Source: Rotaria macrura (Eukaryota; Rotifera; Eurotatoria; Philodinida; Philodinidae). Taken from it: 64,000 nt of DNA. Position 1 is the first letter of the stretch. Every line of letters starts with the position of its first letter. Below the pieces are notes generated by a model, which searched no databases, was not told the DNA's origin, and worked only from the letters and a program-made list of their open reading frames with translations. Below, one piece after another: positions 11,501-25,672 of the stretch. Location: assembly GCA_900239685.1 (NCBI GenBank), contig OENT01000799.1, forward strand, positions 1 to 64,000, written 5' to 3'. The position numbers and the translations under genes were made by a program.

Positions 11501-13388
11501 AAGGTTTTGACTCTTTGTGTGTCTCTTTTTCAGTGCCATTACACAGATGTTTTATAGAAGCTATTACGAGAACAGGTCACCCAATTATTATCTTTTTCTC
11601 TTCAATGCTGGAAGAAGAAGAAAAAGATTACATCATAATAGACCTTGTGCTCATGCGAATGAACCCATAGAAGTTTTAATCTAAAATCATTTTTTACTTT
11701 TTTTTTGTTAAAGATAAACATAATAGTTTTACTCGAGAAAAAAAAGATGGAGAATAGGTTAATAAATATTCATTGTAATTTCTATTGAGTAAATTTATAA
11801 TATTGAACAAGCTTATCGAATTGAGTCATTCATATGTATTTAAGATTAAACCGTCACAACGAATGTGAAGTGAGTCAGAAAGGTAACAAACGATGGCGAT
11901 AGTGGTCTATGTTAATATTAAAAGCATGTTCTCGTGATTTATATTGAACATCAAATGACAAATAAAAATCAGTTTTAGATGTTCGATCAATTTTCTCTGC
12001 CTCATTGAAGACAAAAAACAATTGAATTGTAGATTTGCACATTATCTTTTCATTTTTTTGTGTCTTGATGAAGAGACAAGCATGTCGCTTCGTTGACCAT
12101 CACACTTTATCTCATTGAGTTTTATTTGCTTTTCGTTTTTTCATCTCATACACGCGTCTTAGAGGAGACAGACCATAGGTCATTTTCGTATCAACGGTTA
12201 ACATCACGTACATTGGTCAAGACTGTTTTTGTTGATGTTCATCATCGTACACCTTGAACAAAGAAACGAGACAAATAAATTCACTTAACAACTTCATTTG
12301 GTTCTCTTATCTTACAGCGTCTTATATTGAGGTTAATTGTATATGTTCGTCGTTTTTTTCCGTTAATAGAAAACAAGAAGACAAGACAATGAGTATCATC
12401 TGTTGGAATTATTCACAGAAATAGAATAAATCGTCCAGTTTGCTTAACAATGATAAGTAGGAAAGGATCGAGATATTCGAATAATTGTTTTCGATTTTTT
12501 GTCACTGACGGTCATCAACGGTTGAGCTCATTCGTTGCTTGGTCGTCGTTCTCTTCTTCTTCTCACCTTCACACAGAGGCCAAATTGAACAGGTTAGCAA
12601 GAAACGAAAGTAAATAAATAGAATGAGAAAGAGAAAGAGAAAGAAGTAAAGAATCAGATTACACCAGCGTGTGTTCGTTGAGGATCTGCTTTCAACACAC
12701 GACCGTTCAATTCTTCGTCTTTCTTTTTCTCTTCGTGGCCATTCGAACAAGTGAACCTCTACCGATTTGCATCCTCATCAAACTTCGTTATTGATTCTAA
12801 TGTAAGTTCATGGAAATTCATTCAAATATGAATTAGTGTTCATTTATGAATATTCTTGAAATGTATTCGTTTCTTCGCCTTTTCATTTCTTTACTTTGTG
12901 CTCAAACAGTTTTCTTTCGGTGAAAATTTCTATTAGTATCATTATTACTTATCTAATTGGATTTAGAAAAGTAGAAGAAGAAGTCGAAAATTTTGAAACA
13001 TCGTGGGTATATATTTCTAATAGTTTTTGTTTAGTCAACAGAAAATCCCTGTAAAAGGTAAAATAACTATTTCGTTTTGTTTACGAGAGAGAATTTATCC
13101 ATTTGTCATTGACGAAGAAAATGAAACCATTTTACTTTTCAAGACTGTGTTTGTGCACATCTCATTTTTCTTTCTCGTGAAACCTATCTTAATTAGAAAA
13201 GATGAATTAGAAAAGCAAGAAGTCTATAGTCTAGACAAGTTACTGCGTGTATGCGCCATAATTGACAATAGGACTAGTAAAAGTTATAAACTTGTTAACT
13301 GTCTTTATAAAACGAAAAGGAGAATTGACTTGATAAGATTACGGTGGAATAAAAATAAATTTTTTAGATGGTTAAGTAAATAATTAAA
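8533..13388. other. Long AT-rich intergenic region upstream of Shank
   Basis: No gene could be supported here on either strand. Open frames are short and unlike protein. Pyrimidine-rich and purine-rich runs are frequent from 10330 to 12750. A single undetermined base lies at 8850. The last few hundred bases should hold the Shank promoter and 5' untranslated exon, but no specific element is identified. Confidence 0.5.
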
Positions 13389-16300
13389 ATGGAAAGTGAC
13401 CGAATACCAATAAATAGTGTACAAACTCAGCAAGATGAAAAAGATGACAGTGGAATCGAACAAGATAATAGTTTCATTTATATTCGAATAGCTGTTGAAG
13501 ATCATCATTTACAGGTATGACTCCACATTGTTCATTCGGTTTATTTAATACGTTGATTTCTTTTTCGATCAATAGAAAGTTCTTAAATTCAATCTGGATG
13601 ATACAATATGGAGTGCCAAGCAAAAAGTCTTACAAGTTCTTGTACGCGTAAGTCTTCATTCTATAAGAATTCGAAACGAAAATGAAAAATGAATTTGTTA
13701 ATTTGATTTTACAGGAACTATCAGATAGTTTAAATTTTGGATTTTATTTGCCACCGTGCAATGGTCGTGCGGGCAAATTCCTTGACGAATCTCGCTGTCT
13801 CAGAGAATATCCATTCTGTGGACCAGTCAGTTATCTTGAGGTTATTATTTATTTTATCAACGAGTCTAAATTTTGATGAAAAACAAAAAGAAATTTTTCT
13901 TGTTTTAAGTTTAAATACAAACGTCGCGTTTACAAAGCTATTCATCTAATACAAAAAAATATTAACTTTAAAGTGAATACGAGGAAATTCGTCGATGCAA
14001 TTAAAACCAATCAAGTTTCGAAAGTTGCCAGATATTTAGACAAAGGATTCGATCCTAATTTTCACATGTCCGATGATGGTAAGTGACGTCAATTTATGTT
14101 AGAATTGTAAATCTATCAATTTGCAGAAACGCAATTCTCCGTTGATAATTTTCGTTCGAATATTGAACCATAATAATAATAATTAGAATAGAAGAATGAT
14201 AATGAATTTCCATGAGGTTTATAACGTTGTTTCAATAATCTGTTGGGAAAGAAAAATTCGAATTGACAGAAGTTGATGTTTAAATAAAATAGCCTTTGGT
14301 TTGTCTCTGTTGTTGCTAATCGATAGAGATTGTTTAATTGTTTTGATCTCATTGAATAAAATATTGAACTGTTTGATAGTTGATCGATAAAACTTGTTGA
14401 TCCTATGTTAATGTCAACTATGATCAAATGTACATTGAGAATAACTTGCGAAGAGTCTTGAATAGGAAATATATTTCTTGCAAATTTATGAAAATAAAAC
14501 GAATCGACTCGCTGATCCATCGTAGAACCGTAGACATGTTTGTTTTTGACAAGCCCGAAGTTTAGCGTGCATCATTAAGATGAATAACAGATGGTGAGAA
14601 AAATCTTAATATGATACTCGATCGATGAATCGATCGTTTATAACTAATGAATAAATTGTTTCAGAGACGCCTCTATCTTGTGCTTGTACCGATTTACTTG
14701 AGCCCCGATCGATGATAATGGCATTAGTTAACGGTGGTGCTCATTTGGATTTTCGAACACGTTATGGAGGTTTGACACCTCTTCATTTATCCGCAATTCA
14801 TGCTCGAAAAGAGGCTATTGTCGTAAGTTTTATTAAATCTCTTTCGGATGAATAGAAAATATATGTTTCGGTCTTTCTTTGTATTAACTAAAAGACTCTT
14901 CTCGAACTTGGTGCATCGCCTAATGTGTACGATGAAAAAACGTTAACACCTCTTTATCATTCGATATTAAATAAACAAATTGAATCCAATGTAAACTCAT
15001 CTTATTGCTGCTTGTTATTATTACAAGATCATTCGATGGTCGATTGTCGCGATGATTCATTATCAACTGAATTACATCAAGCATGTCGTCTCGGATTGGT
15101 TCAACACGTTGAACATTTACTTTTCTATCGTGCTGATATGAATGCACAGAATATTGGTGGAAATACACCATTACATATTTGTGCAGCAACCAATCAGGTA
15201 ATTCACATGCGAAAATCTCTGACGGAGATTTGAGAGATAAATAGCAAGAGAAGAAGAAACGAAAATAAAGTTTGTTTTTTGTTCTAAATCGTTGGGCGTT
15301 ATCATCTGACATTCTTTTCTTTTCTTTTCTTGTTTTTGTTCGTATCCTTTTTTCAAACATTGTTTTAGGATTATCGGTCTTTCTCCGTTTAGTTATACAC
15401 AACTAACAGTCAGTCGTTGATAAATTAGAGAGGGGTTGAGAGTTGAGTATAGTACTTGTTTGTGTGTGTATTTATCGGTCCCATTCGTTCGTTTGTTTGT
15501 TCGTTCGATAGGCGGAGGAAGAGAAGCTTTGTTTTTATGCAATGAGTACGCCCGATGTGAAAAAAGCGCGAGAGTGAGAAAGAGAGGCAGAGAGAGAGAG
15601 AGAGGGAAAGGGAGAGAGGGGGAGAAGAAAGTCCATTGATTGAGTGAGTAGGAAGACAATGAGAGGATTAGCGTGAATATGACTCTTGACCAAATGAACA
15701 CATGAGATATTGAAGGTGATACATAGAAATTTGTGTTGTTGTTTTTGTCCTTTTCAGGAAGCGTGTGCTCGTGTACTTCTCTTTCGTGGTGCTGACACAA
15801 ATATTGTAAATAAATCGGGTCAAACTCCATATGAATTGGCATTGGTATCACAAAATTCATCTGTAGCATTGATTATCGAATCGCATAAAGTTGAACACGT
15901 TGTACCATTCCTTGAAACACCACTGATTAATCCTAAACGCCGTTCAATCTATATTGAACAACACCGTGATAAACACCGTGCACATTCATCATCCACAACG
16001 ACTCCCTCATCATCATTGACTAGTCGATCACAAAGTATGCCAAAATTGAATATTAACAATTCATTACGATCAAGCCAATCACCGATAAATACATCGACTA
16101 TTGAACAATTTATTCAACAGCAGCAACAACAACAGCAACAAAATCCATCCAGTCGGAGTTCATCACCGAAATCATTCAGTGTTCATAGCGATCACGGATT
16201 TGGCAGTGAATGTGCATCACATCTTTCTTCTGGTAAGTTGAGTTTTGGTTTTATTATTATAACTTAAAATGAAATATCAATAAAACAAAATAAAGGTTCT

Positions 16301-19300
16301 CCGAATGCGATGAATAATATGAATGGTTGTTATACGTATAAAAGGAAACGTTTATATGCTGCCGTGCCAGGAAGAAAATGTGTCTGTGTTAAATCTTATC
16401 ATTCGAATTTGCCCGGAGAATTATTATTGAACAAAGGAGATATTGTTGAAAGTACGAAGAATATTCTATCGTTGATTTCAGTTAGAAAAACAGAAGAATC
16501 GTTTGTTTAGTTTTAAGCGTTGGTGAACAAGGATATTTAGAAGGAAGATCGAACGATTTGGATGGATGGTTTCCAAGTAATCATGTTCAAGATATTTGTG
16601 TTTTCAGTAAGTTCTAATAGAGATTGTGAAAACTTCATCATTCATTTGTTTCAAGTTTCACACAATTGAAAAATTATTTATTCTCGAAACTTCTACTGAG
16701 ACTCTTCACACTTGCCTTTTGTGGTAGTAACTTAAAATCGCAGAGGAAGTTAAGAAAAGATTGTTCTAAACGAATGATAACTAATATAAAACACTGATAT
16801 GAAATCGATCCGTCTCGATGATCAAGAATTTTCTGTTAGGAAATTAAAGAAATTCAAGTTGTTTTTCTCAATCATTAGAATATGTAATCGGCATTCAGAG
16901 TTATCGAAATCCGATGCATTTATTCATGATGTCAGTTGTGCTTAGTTTTCAATGCTCTTTTACAATCTAGTCTAGCTTTTTGCTTAATAAAATGGACCCA
17001 TCGGAATTTGAGTTCGAACTCACAGGAATCAGTCAATAAAAGGTTGAAACTTACAGTTCCAATTGAATGCTGTGCTCATTCTGAAATCTTTCTCCCTAGG
17101 AGGATACATCTCGTCAACATCCATGGGTGAAGCCCAAGATCCGTCACTTCCCAAAGAATGTTCATCGAGTTCGAATCATCTCTGCCTCTAAGAATAGTGG
17201 GCATGTTTCAGTTCTCTACTGAATAAATATCTGTTTTTATTCAAATTTTAAGTTAAAAATGACTTCATGCAAGTTCATCAAGAACGAAAAACAAGTCGTT
17301 TTTACAATAGTAGAGCATCCTGGATGGCTGGACGGATTAAAAAGTGTTACACGTTTGTTTTCTCAAGTCGAAAGAGCAAGCCAATAAGAAGATTAATATG
17401 ATTAAAACTCATATTAACATGATTTCATGAGGCGATTGTCAATACATTCTCAGTTTTGTATTGTTAATCAATGAATAGATTATGGCGTGATAATATGCAC
17501 TCCTCGGCAAGAGTATCTGTAGTCGAATCATTTCAACGAGCTGTTATCGCAGAAGTAGATCAAAGAAAGAATACTTATGCATTTTAAAAACGCTTGAAAG
17601 CTTCTATTCGACTCTCTACATACATATTCTAGTGTGACCTTATATTTATTGAAAAATCTATCTGTAGTACAACATAAACAGTCTCACATCGTTCGATGTT
17701 CTCTGTCATTCGAAGTATCCAATAAAGGCTCGCGTAGTTTTTATATATTCGAAAGCATGCCGAGTGTCATGTGAATAGGTCGAACACAAAGCGAAACCCT
17801 GAATCAGGGGATTTTCAAGTGATGCTTTACTCTCTATTTGAACTTTATTATTAGTATAGAAATAAATATTTGAAAATTTCATTAAATCCCCTGATACTTC
17901 CTCACATACATTATAATCCTGAACTTTAGCAACGAAAAAGACACCAATAAAGAATTAACCTTTTTTTTAGAGTAGCATGTCAAGAAGAGTACCTAAGTGA
18001 TGCTTCGACTATTCTAAAGCACGTCAAGCCAATGAAAGGTAGAAATATATAGAAAATTCATTCCTCAACAAATAATGATTCGTCGTATCAAAAAGTCATG
18101 AAAAACATTTTCTTTGTTAAGTACGAGTACATTAAATGAACTCGGGATTTGTTTTCGACAAAAAAAATGCAAAGCAGAGTACCGGTAGTAAATTGCACAA
18201 GCCTTTGCCCTTAAGATTTCATGTTTCTTTTCGCACAAATACGATAAAGAGAGAAACAAAACATGCTCATAAACAAAGCATATAGTACAAAGACATTACA
18301 ATTAATATTTTACCCTTTCTCTCTTCCAGTTAGTCAAAAGCCAACATTCTGCTTTCATAGTATTAACTAGACGATTTCAATTAGTCAAGCCTCTTCTGCC
18401 TCTTTAGCCATTTAGAACAATCTCGAATTGATAGTTATTAGATGATTTCTACTTCTCAACACGACATTAAACGATCGACCAGAGGTTCTCTACGAGACTA
18501 ACATCAGAGATGATCCACATTGTTAACCATTTTGCCACTTAGCATTGTAAAGAAGATGATGTTGAACGCATTCAAAAGTATCCGTAGTAATAGATGATAG
18601 TTGATGAAAGTCACAACCGCTTAGAATCTTCAACGATCGTTAAATTATGTTTCTGAATAATTGATATCAAGGTTTGTCAGGGAATGTAGCTCGAGTGCGA
18701 TTCTCACCCTAGTTTTGAATTGTCCGTCTGATTCGAAATTCTTGAAAAACTATTGATCTCTATGTCAAAACAGATTTCATTCGTATTGATAATTGTCCAA
18801 CGCTCTTTGAGGAGACAGCGATGAAAGCGAGGCAGAGAGAATCTGATGCATAAGACTGTTTCTATTCTATTGTATTTGATTTATTTTTCAGCAAATAGCT
18901 TCTAGGCTAAAGCATAAATGGAGAGCGTTCTAAAATATGTCGATCGTGTTCAAAATGTATCGAAGCTTTTTAAAGAGTTGTTTATGTTATACTATTTCTT
19001 CTTAAGTTTTAAAATGTTTATTCTTAATCGATCATTAGTAGTTAAAGAAAACAAAGACTTTGATGCACAAAAAACTAATTTAGAAAATGGTGAAATGACA
19101 AACGATGATACAATTGTTATAAGTCGTGATGCCTTATCCGCCTTAATGATAAATAATGATACATATACACCACGTACAATTGTTTTACAACGAGGAAAGA
19201 AAGGCTTCGGATTTGTTCTTCGAGGATCTCGAGGTAAATTTTGTTTCGACTGAAATAAAGAATAGAGAAATCGACTCTGTTATCGTGTTTGTTTGAAACT

Positions 19301-22300
19301 TTTCTTCTAGTTGCAGGCAAATTATTTCAACCGACTTCTTCATTTCCTGCTTTACAATTTCTCGATAGTATTGAAAAAGGAAGTAATGCCGATAAAGCAG
19401 GTCTCAAACAAAATGATTATGTTCTTGAAGTTAGTTCATCACGAACAATTGTGTATCCTTGATACGACTTTCTTGATTATTTTTCTCATATAAAATGAAT
19501 AGATCAACGGTGTCAATGTTGTGTCATTGCCGCATGAAGAATGCGTGAATCTAATAAAACGCGCTGGTGACACGTTAGCGTTGAAAGTCGTTACATCAAC
19601 ACCGACATCGATGACAAACTCCTTACATCAACATCATGATTTGACTTCGAATCAGAATCATCTTAATGCACAATCATTACCTTTCAGGCGAAAAGGTAAA
19701 TACAGAAATATGATTTGTTTTTCGAAGTTCTTAGTTAAATAAGATTTTGTTTAGCACCACTTCGGCCAGATTTAGAACAACAATATAACGGTATGTCATC
19801 ATCATTTGAAATAGTTTCAATAATAAATCGACTTGTGAACGGCACGCTTCTTATAATCATATGACATGAATTGATTTAGTTTTTTCATCATCGTCAAAAT
19901 TATCCAATAGGTTATCGCCTTTTCATTATTTGTTTCATCCCTCCAAAGCGGGATCATTGATCATGAAAAGAAAAGGACAGAGAAACTTCTTAGGTATTTC
20001 TAGAGGCAACAAACAAAACTTTCTGCTGCATGCAATTATCACTTTTCAGGGAACAGGCGCGTCTGCATGTCACTTATTTACTTACCCATCATGGTGCATG
20101 TTATTTTAACTGCTGCTTTTTCCTCTTTCTCATTCGATCGAGTTTAAACGAAGAGAAAGCAGCGATTTTAATTGAAACACACTTTCAAATTAAGTTTCCT
20201 TTAAAACGAGTACGTATGCTCTTCGTCAGTTCAGTCACTCATTCCAGTAAACTTCGCTGATGTTTATTGATTCTATGAATTCATTTTTACAACTAGTTAA
20301 ATAGTTCGCCATACTTTCGATTCTTCTCTCTGTAAATTGGCAGTCCCTACTGACAAATAATTCTGTAGAAAAATCATTGAAATACGAAGAAAATTATCCG
20401 TTCATGACGTGTTAACATACTTTAAGCCTATTAGTTGCCGAAAACTCCGAATCGATGTTCCTTGCACGATTTCTTAGCCTCGAGCAAGATCCGTATTCGA
20501 TGTTTTCTTGTAACATGTCAACATTTTTCTAAGAAATTCCGTGTGCTTTTCATTAAGAATGTGACAGATTCTGTGCAAATAAGTTTCTCGAGTCGACTAA
20601 CTCTGTACGTTTTAACAAAGATATGGCTAGAGTGTTTTTTGACATTCATAATCTTGTCAAACTTGCCGAACTCTAAAAAGATGTTTTTCTCCAAGACTGT
20701 ACACATCGATCGAGTGTTCTTTTTTTGAAAGCTTTGGCGTAGATATCGTCAATCTACAGTGAAAGAAGTAGAACTTTTCGACCATCGTTGTGTATTAGAC
20801 GAAAATGAAAAATAAAATGATCGAACAAAGAAACTCTTGAAAACAGCCTACTCAAAACACTGAAATCTAATGCTAATGAAATCTCTAATCTATTCGAAAC
20901 CTATTTTTACTTTCGTAAAATGAATCATTGTAGTTTTGAATTATCTTAGTCTTTGCACATGTCACAGATCGAGCTGTTCCATATTTATGTAAAGAGAATA
21001 AAATTTCATCAATACATACCGAGAATAGAATCTCATAACATATGATAGTAAACATTTGATAGACGAACATTTACGAAAAATCAAAACGATCATTGAAACG
21101 CATCAAGTGTTCGACACTTTTCAAAAACAAGACAATAGTTGCCCGTACATAAAACTAAACTAATTTACGTTTCGGACTTGCGTTGATGAAGGAAACCATC
21201 ATTGCAGTTTTCCACCAATTAGCCAAACTTAAACAAAAGCTCTCAGAAATTTGGAAAGTTCCTAAGAGATCTCAAAAGCTGTCACAGATTTGGAATACGC
21301 AGAAGAACAGAACACTCATTAATCAGAAGGGAAATATTGTTTCCTATTCTAGAGTTAGCTTTATTTTCTGTGAAATCGAGAACAGAATTTTATTGTGTAT
21401 CTTATAAAAATATCTTTGATGAGAAGTAGAATAACAAATATATTAACTGCGTACTTCTTCCCAGCAGAACGGCTTTTGTTCATTTTGTATTCAACATAAC
21501 TCAGAAAGGGAAAATCGTGGTGAGTTGAGCGGCGTCATAAATTGAAGTAAAATTCGTTTTGAAGTGTAAAAATGGATAGCCACAGGTTATTTGGGATAAA
21601 TCCAGCGAGAAAGTCAGTGCTGATATTGTCGGTTTTGATGATTCCAAGGAAACATCTTCATGGCAGGAGGTACTTCTCAAAATCTTCGAAACGAATTTTT
21701 GCTTAATTTAACTAGTTGGTTAAGTCTCGAACTTTTCCCTATCCAATTCATGAGCAAAGCAAAATGAAAGAAAACGTTGCGCTGTCGGGCAGTTCTAGAG
21801 ACAAGTCGTGTGATAAAATACTGGCTCGAGTTTCGAATAAGAATCACTTTGTTAATGTTCATAGACAGCAAAACAAAAAACATCTTTTTGACATTCGACT
21901 GTGCATACAATCGTTTGAGCAAATTGATTTGTTCTTAGATATGTTGAATAAGTCACGCACTATTCTTACGTTAATCAATAGCTGAAATTTAGATAAAGCG
22001 CTTATAGTTGAAAACCAAAACAAAGACGAAAATTTACAGAGAACTCATTTCTTCAACGTTTTTTTATAGAAGATCTTGATCGACCATTGGGTGATTACGA
22101 TTATGCTAATCTAATTGTTTCATCGTTAAATAATCGTGAAAATTTAATGCCAATGCCAAAGCAAGCAAATGAATACGTTCTAACTGAGCCAGTTGGACCT
22201 ATTCATTCAAAGTAAATTAATTTTATTGTTCATGGTGTAAAAACACGTTGAATGAATATTTACATTAGAAATAAGCCGTTGGTTCCTGAGCGTGATTCTT

Positions 22301-25300
22301 CTCTTTATGATTATTTTTATTCGTCTCACAATCAACAAGGCTACAATACATATAGAGCATTAATCCGTGGATCAAGCTCGACGCCAAGTGTACCGAATGC
22401 AACAGCAGCAAATCTTCGACTTAATTCCAATTCATCATCAAATGAAGCTGACGAAGAATCATCATTATCTTCATTGAACAGTAATCACGTTCTACCAATC
22501 AATCAAATGTCAATCGAAGAAAGTAGTCCAGGCATTTACATGACTCCATCCATACCTCTAAATCCAGCAAATATGTCGACATTTAGAACAGCTAATTTAA
22601 ATCCTCTACCGTCAAAACCGAGCGATATTAAAAAGCGATCAAATAATCGAAAACATATCTATGCCTCACTTAATTCTAATAATAATAACAATACTTTACC
22701 GATAACGATAGAGAATGAAATTTGTCCTAATTCTACACTACCACCCCCACCACCACCACCATTGCCGCCACCAATGCAACCGCCACCGCCACCGCCACCG
22801 CCACCACCACCACCACCGCCACCACCACTTTCTATTGATGTTGATATTCCTATTATAATTGAACAAGAAACTGCCTCGACATGTGAAACGAAAAACGCAA
22901 TATCAGATTTTCAGTCTCAAATCGAAAAAGCAAAAACTCGTTTGAAAAAAGTTAATTCAGAAACATCATCACAAAAAACAACGGTTAAATCATATCATCA
23001 TGGTAAGTGAAAATGACCTTTGATTACGGAAAGAAAATAGAAATCTAAATGTCAAATGGGATTTCGACGAATAATGTCATGGACTTTCATTCATCCATCT
23101 GTTTGTACCTTTTTAGTGAATTCAAATAAGAGTCGTTCACCATCTTTACATTATTCAGGTGAATTAAAAAATATCGTAATCGAAGACATAACTCCTTCAA
23201 ACAGTTTTCCTCCTCCTCCGTCGCCGACAACACTTCGTCGTTCGACTCCTTCAGTTGCATCACCTTCCTCGTCACAACGAAATTCAACAGTAATGGACCC
23301 GAGATTAGATGTAAATTTTTCGGCTGTTATAGCTCAACGGGCAGCAGAGTCCAAAGCACGGCGTCATGAAAATCCACTGGGACTTGATTTTAATTCTAAT
23401 GGTCTACCACCGTCAACAACATTTTTCAATAATTGCGTTACAACGAACGGTGTTCATCAAAATCTATCAACAAATAGTAAGTCAAGCGATGTGTACAGAA
23501 TAACAAATCAATTCGATTTTTCAGCTATTTATCATCATCGCTATCGAAATTAATTATTTTATGTAAGAGATCAGTGTGTTTTAGATATATTTACCTTTAT
23601 TTACATGGGATTTAGTCATTTCTTTAGCATGATTTAAATAGCAGATAGGACAGTGACTCAATATGTTTTCTTCTGCATGGGCAGATCCTTGTTTTGTTGT
23701 TCTAGTCATTATCTTTGTGTTTCTTCTTTCTGCTTATTCGTAGAAAAGATTTTCTATTCTGTCAGATTATTCATTCAAATTGTCTTTCTAAATAACATTT
23801 ACGCAATGAGTGTTAATCATCCGAGATTTATCTTGATCCTGTGTGTCATAACCGTTAAGTATTCCTTTCGACGCACAACTATGTGCAGCTGTTGAATCAT
23901 GAGCACGATCCCCAAGTAGCGACTAGTGGAATATTCTTCGATGCTACAGTTCTTAGGAAAGAATAGAATTTCTACGGAAAGACACGAATCGCTTGTAAGT
24001 CGTGTTGAATAAATGTAGAAGAAAACTCGTTACTGTTTCAAAAGATCTTCTTCTACCTGAAATAATCAGGCGAATCATGTTGAAAAATTGATAACAGATC
24101 TTCATTTCTGAACCGAAAACATTCTGTCACACTATGTTATTAAGCGAAGACGATATTTATTTGGCGCAGACAATCGAGTTCGTACAGTTTTTAGACCACC
24201 TAGATTTTGAAAAAAATTTGCCGACTTGTTCCATGAAAACTGATGAGGTATTTCAGTTCATCGAGAAATTTTCACTTGTGACAATTGAAAGTTTTCGTTT
24301 ATCTTAGAATAGGACGATACTAGAAAAATATTCTGATGCCGTCAATTAAACAGTTTCATCAAGGATTTTATCAATGGAAAATCTGTGGATCAAATTTGAA
24401 ACTCAATTGTAGTACAGTGATGCAGTTCAAATGGCATTCATCCATTCGTATTATTTTAATACGCAGAGGACTTTATTCATTTCCGTCAGCGGTCTGAATA
24501 CGAGATTATTATGAATTGTCATTCTCATGAAACAGAACCAAATAGAGTGATAATTCTAAGTGTAGGTAATAGCGATTTTCCGTCGAAAATCCAATCCAGT
24601 CGCGACGTTTGAAGAACAAAGACATTACAACGAAATCATCATAGATTTTTACATGATTCAATCAGAATCGCCTGGTTGAAAGGCGATGTGCTCTGGAAAA
24701 AAACTTCCTTGTGAATCGCATGAAAAATATTTTCTTCGATCTAGATAGCACTAGTTGCTTGCAGTTCGAGTTCAACTTTCTCTACATGATGTTCAAACGG
24801 TTGTCCTGAGATCGAAACAAAAACGTTGACTTCTTAAAATGGAACTACGAACGAATAGGACTGATGTAACCTACTTTTCGACTTGTGTTCATCGAACACG
24901 ATCGTATTAGTTCTTCTCTAATGCTGAATTACTCATAAAATATCAATAAAATGCAGAAATCAACGCTGCAAAAAATCAAGTCTGCACATGACTCAACTCA
25001 ATAGAACGACTATGTGTTTGTAACATGCTACCCCGAACAGTATTCTTGTGAACTATGGAATTTCGTTTTACATAGAAAAAGAATAAACGACGTGAAATTC
25101 GTCTAGGCCGATAATCGAATGGCTTCAGTTTCAAAGATCTGCTACCGAAGATATTGAAGCACGAAGTTGATGAAATACGTTCGATCTTGTAATAATAAGT
25201 CAAGCAGTGAGCAATTTTCCTAGAATAGTAATCATCGAAATGAGCGATGCATTTTTATTTTAGACAGATTTTGCTTCTGAACGTAATTAAAATTTCGACA

Positions 25301-25672
25301 TAAACTAAATGACTTTTAGAAAGTATTCACACATTCGTCTGTAGAAACTATTGAATCCTTAGTTGAAGCGCCTCATGAACTAATCGTCCAACAAAGTGTA
25401 CTGATAATTGAGGTCAATGTGTTAAGGGTAGAAGAAAGGAAGTTCTTTCTAAACAAAGAGGTTCGTTAGGTAATCTTGCATGTATGGGATCAAATCATGT
25501 GTAAACATGCATTGACATTTGTAGAATGTTTGAAATAATTTTAGATTCAACAAGTCCACAACGATTTAGTGCTACAGCAAATCAATTACTTGAGAATCTC
25601 AAACGGCGTGGTGGAACTGTACCATCGATTGGTTCTCTTGTTAAACATTATAATCAACAACAAACTTCATGA
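13389..25672 (+). CDS. Shank: Shank/ProSAP post-synaptic scaffold protein, SAM-less
   Basis: Seventeen exons join in phase to 1195 aa: 13389-13514, 13576-13647, 13715-13840, 13910-14078, 14665-14822, 14895-15197, 15758-16232, 16296-16451, 16511-16606, 19039-19233, 19311-19429, 19503-19695, 19755-19790, 22070-22211, 22269-23002, 23117-23476, 25545-25672. Domain order is that of Shank: an SPN ubiquitin-like domain at about 28-115 (VWSAKQ-like and GRAGKFLDE motifs), ankyrin repeats at about 120-375, an SH3 domain split over exons 8-9 at about 495-560 (DGWFPSNHV), a PDZ domain at about 600-700 (GFGFVLRGSRG, then KAGLKQNDYVLEING) and a proline-rich tail with a run of 16 prolines near 960-980. Family members cluster receptors and actin regulators at excitatory synapses. 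The usual C-terminal SAM domain is absent: the last exon encodes 41 residues and a stop. Exon 11 could instead begin at 19317. The start is the first in-frame ATG before the SPN domain. Confidence 0.93.
15569..15630 (+). repeat. GA-rich simple repeat in a Shank intron
   Basis: A purine-only run rich in GA dinucleotides lies in the 560-base sixth intron of the Shank gene. It is a simple sequence with no apparent coding role. Confidence 0.8.
17803..17895. repeat. Small 12-base inverted repeat in Shank intron 9
   Basis: ATCAGGGGATTT at 17803-17814 is matched by its exact reverse complement at 17884-17895, with a 69-base AT-rich loop. It lies in the 2.4-kb intron between the SH3 and PDZ exons. 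It could be the pair of tips of a miniature inverted-repeat element or a chance hairpin. Confidence 0.4.

Noticed and set aside
14116-14520. 134-codon minus-strand frame inside Shank intron 4
   Set aside because: It has no recognisable motif, is antisense to a spliced gene with clear domains, and its composition matches AT-rich intron DNA.
14920-15869. Two minus-strand frames of about 160 codons across Shank exons 6-7
   Set aside because: They are shadows of the ankyrin exons and of low-complexity intron sequence.
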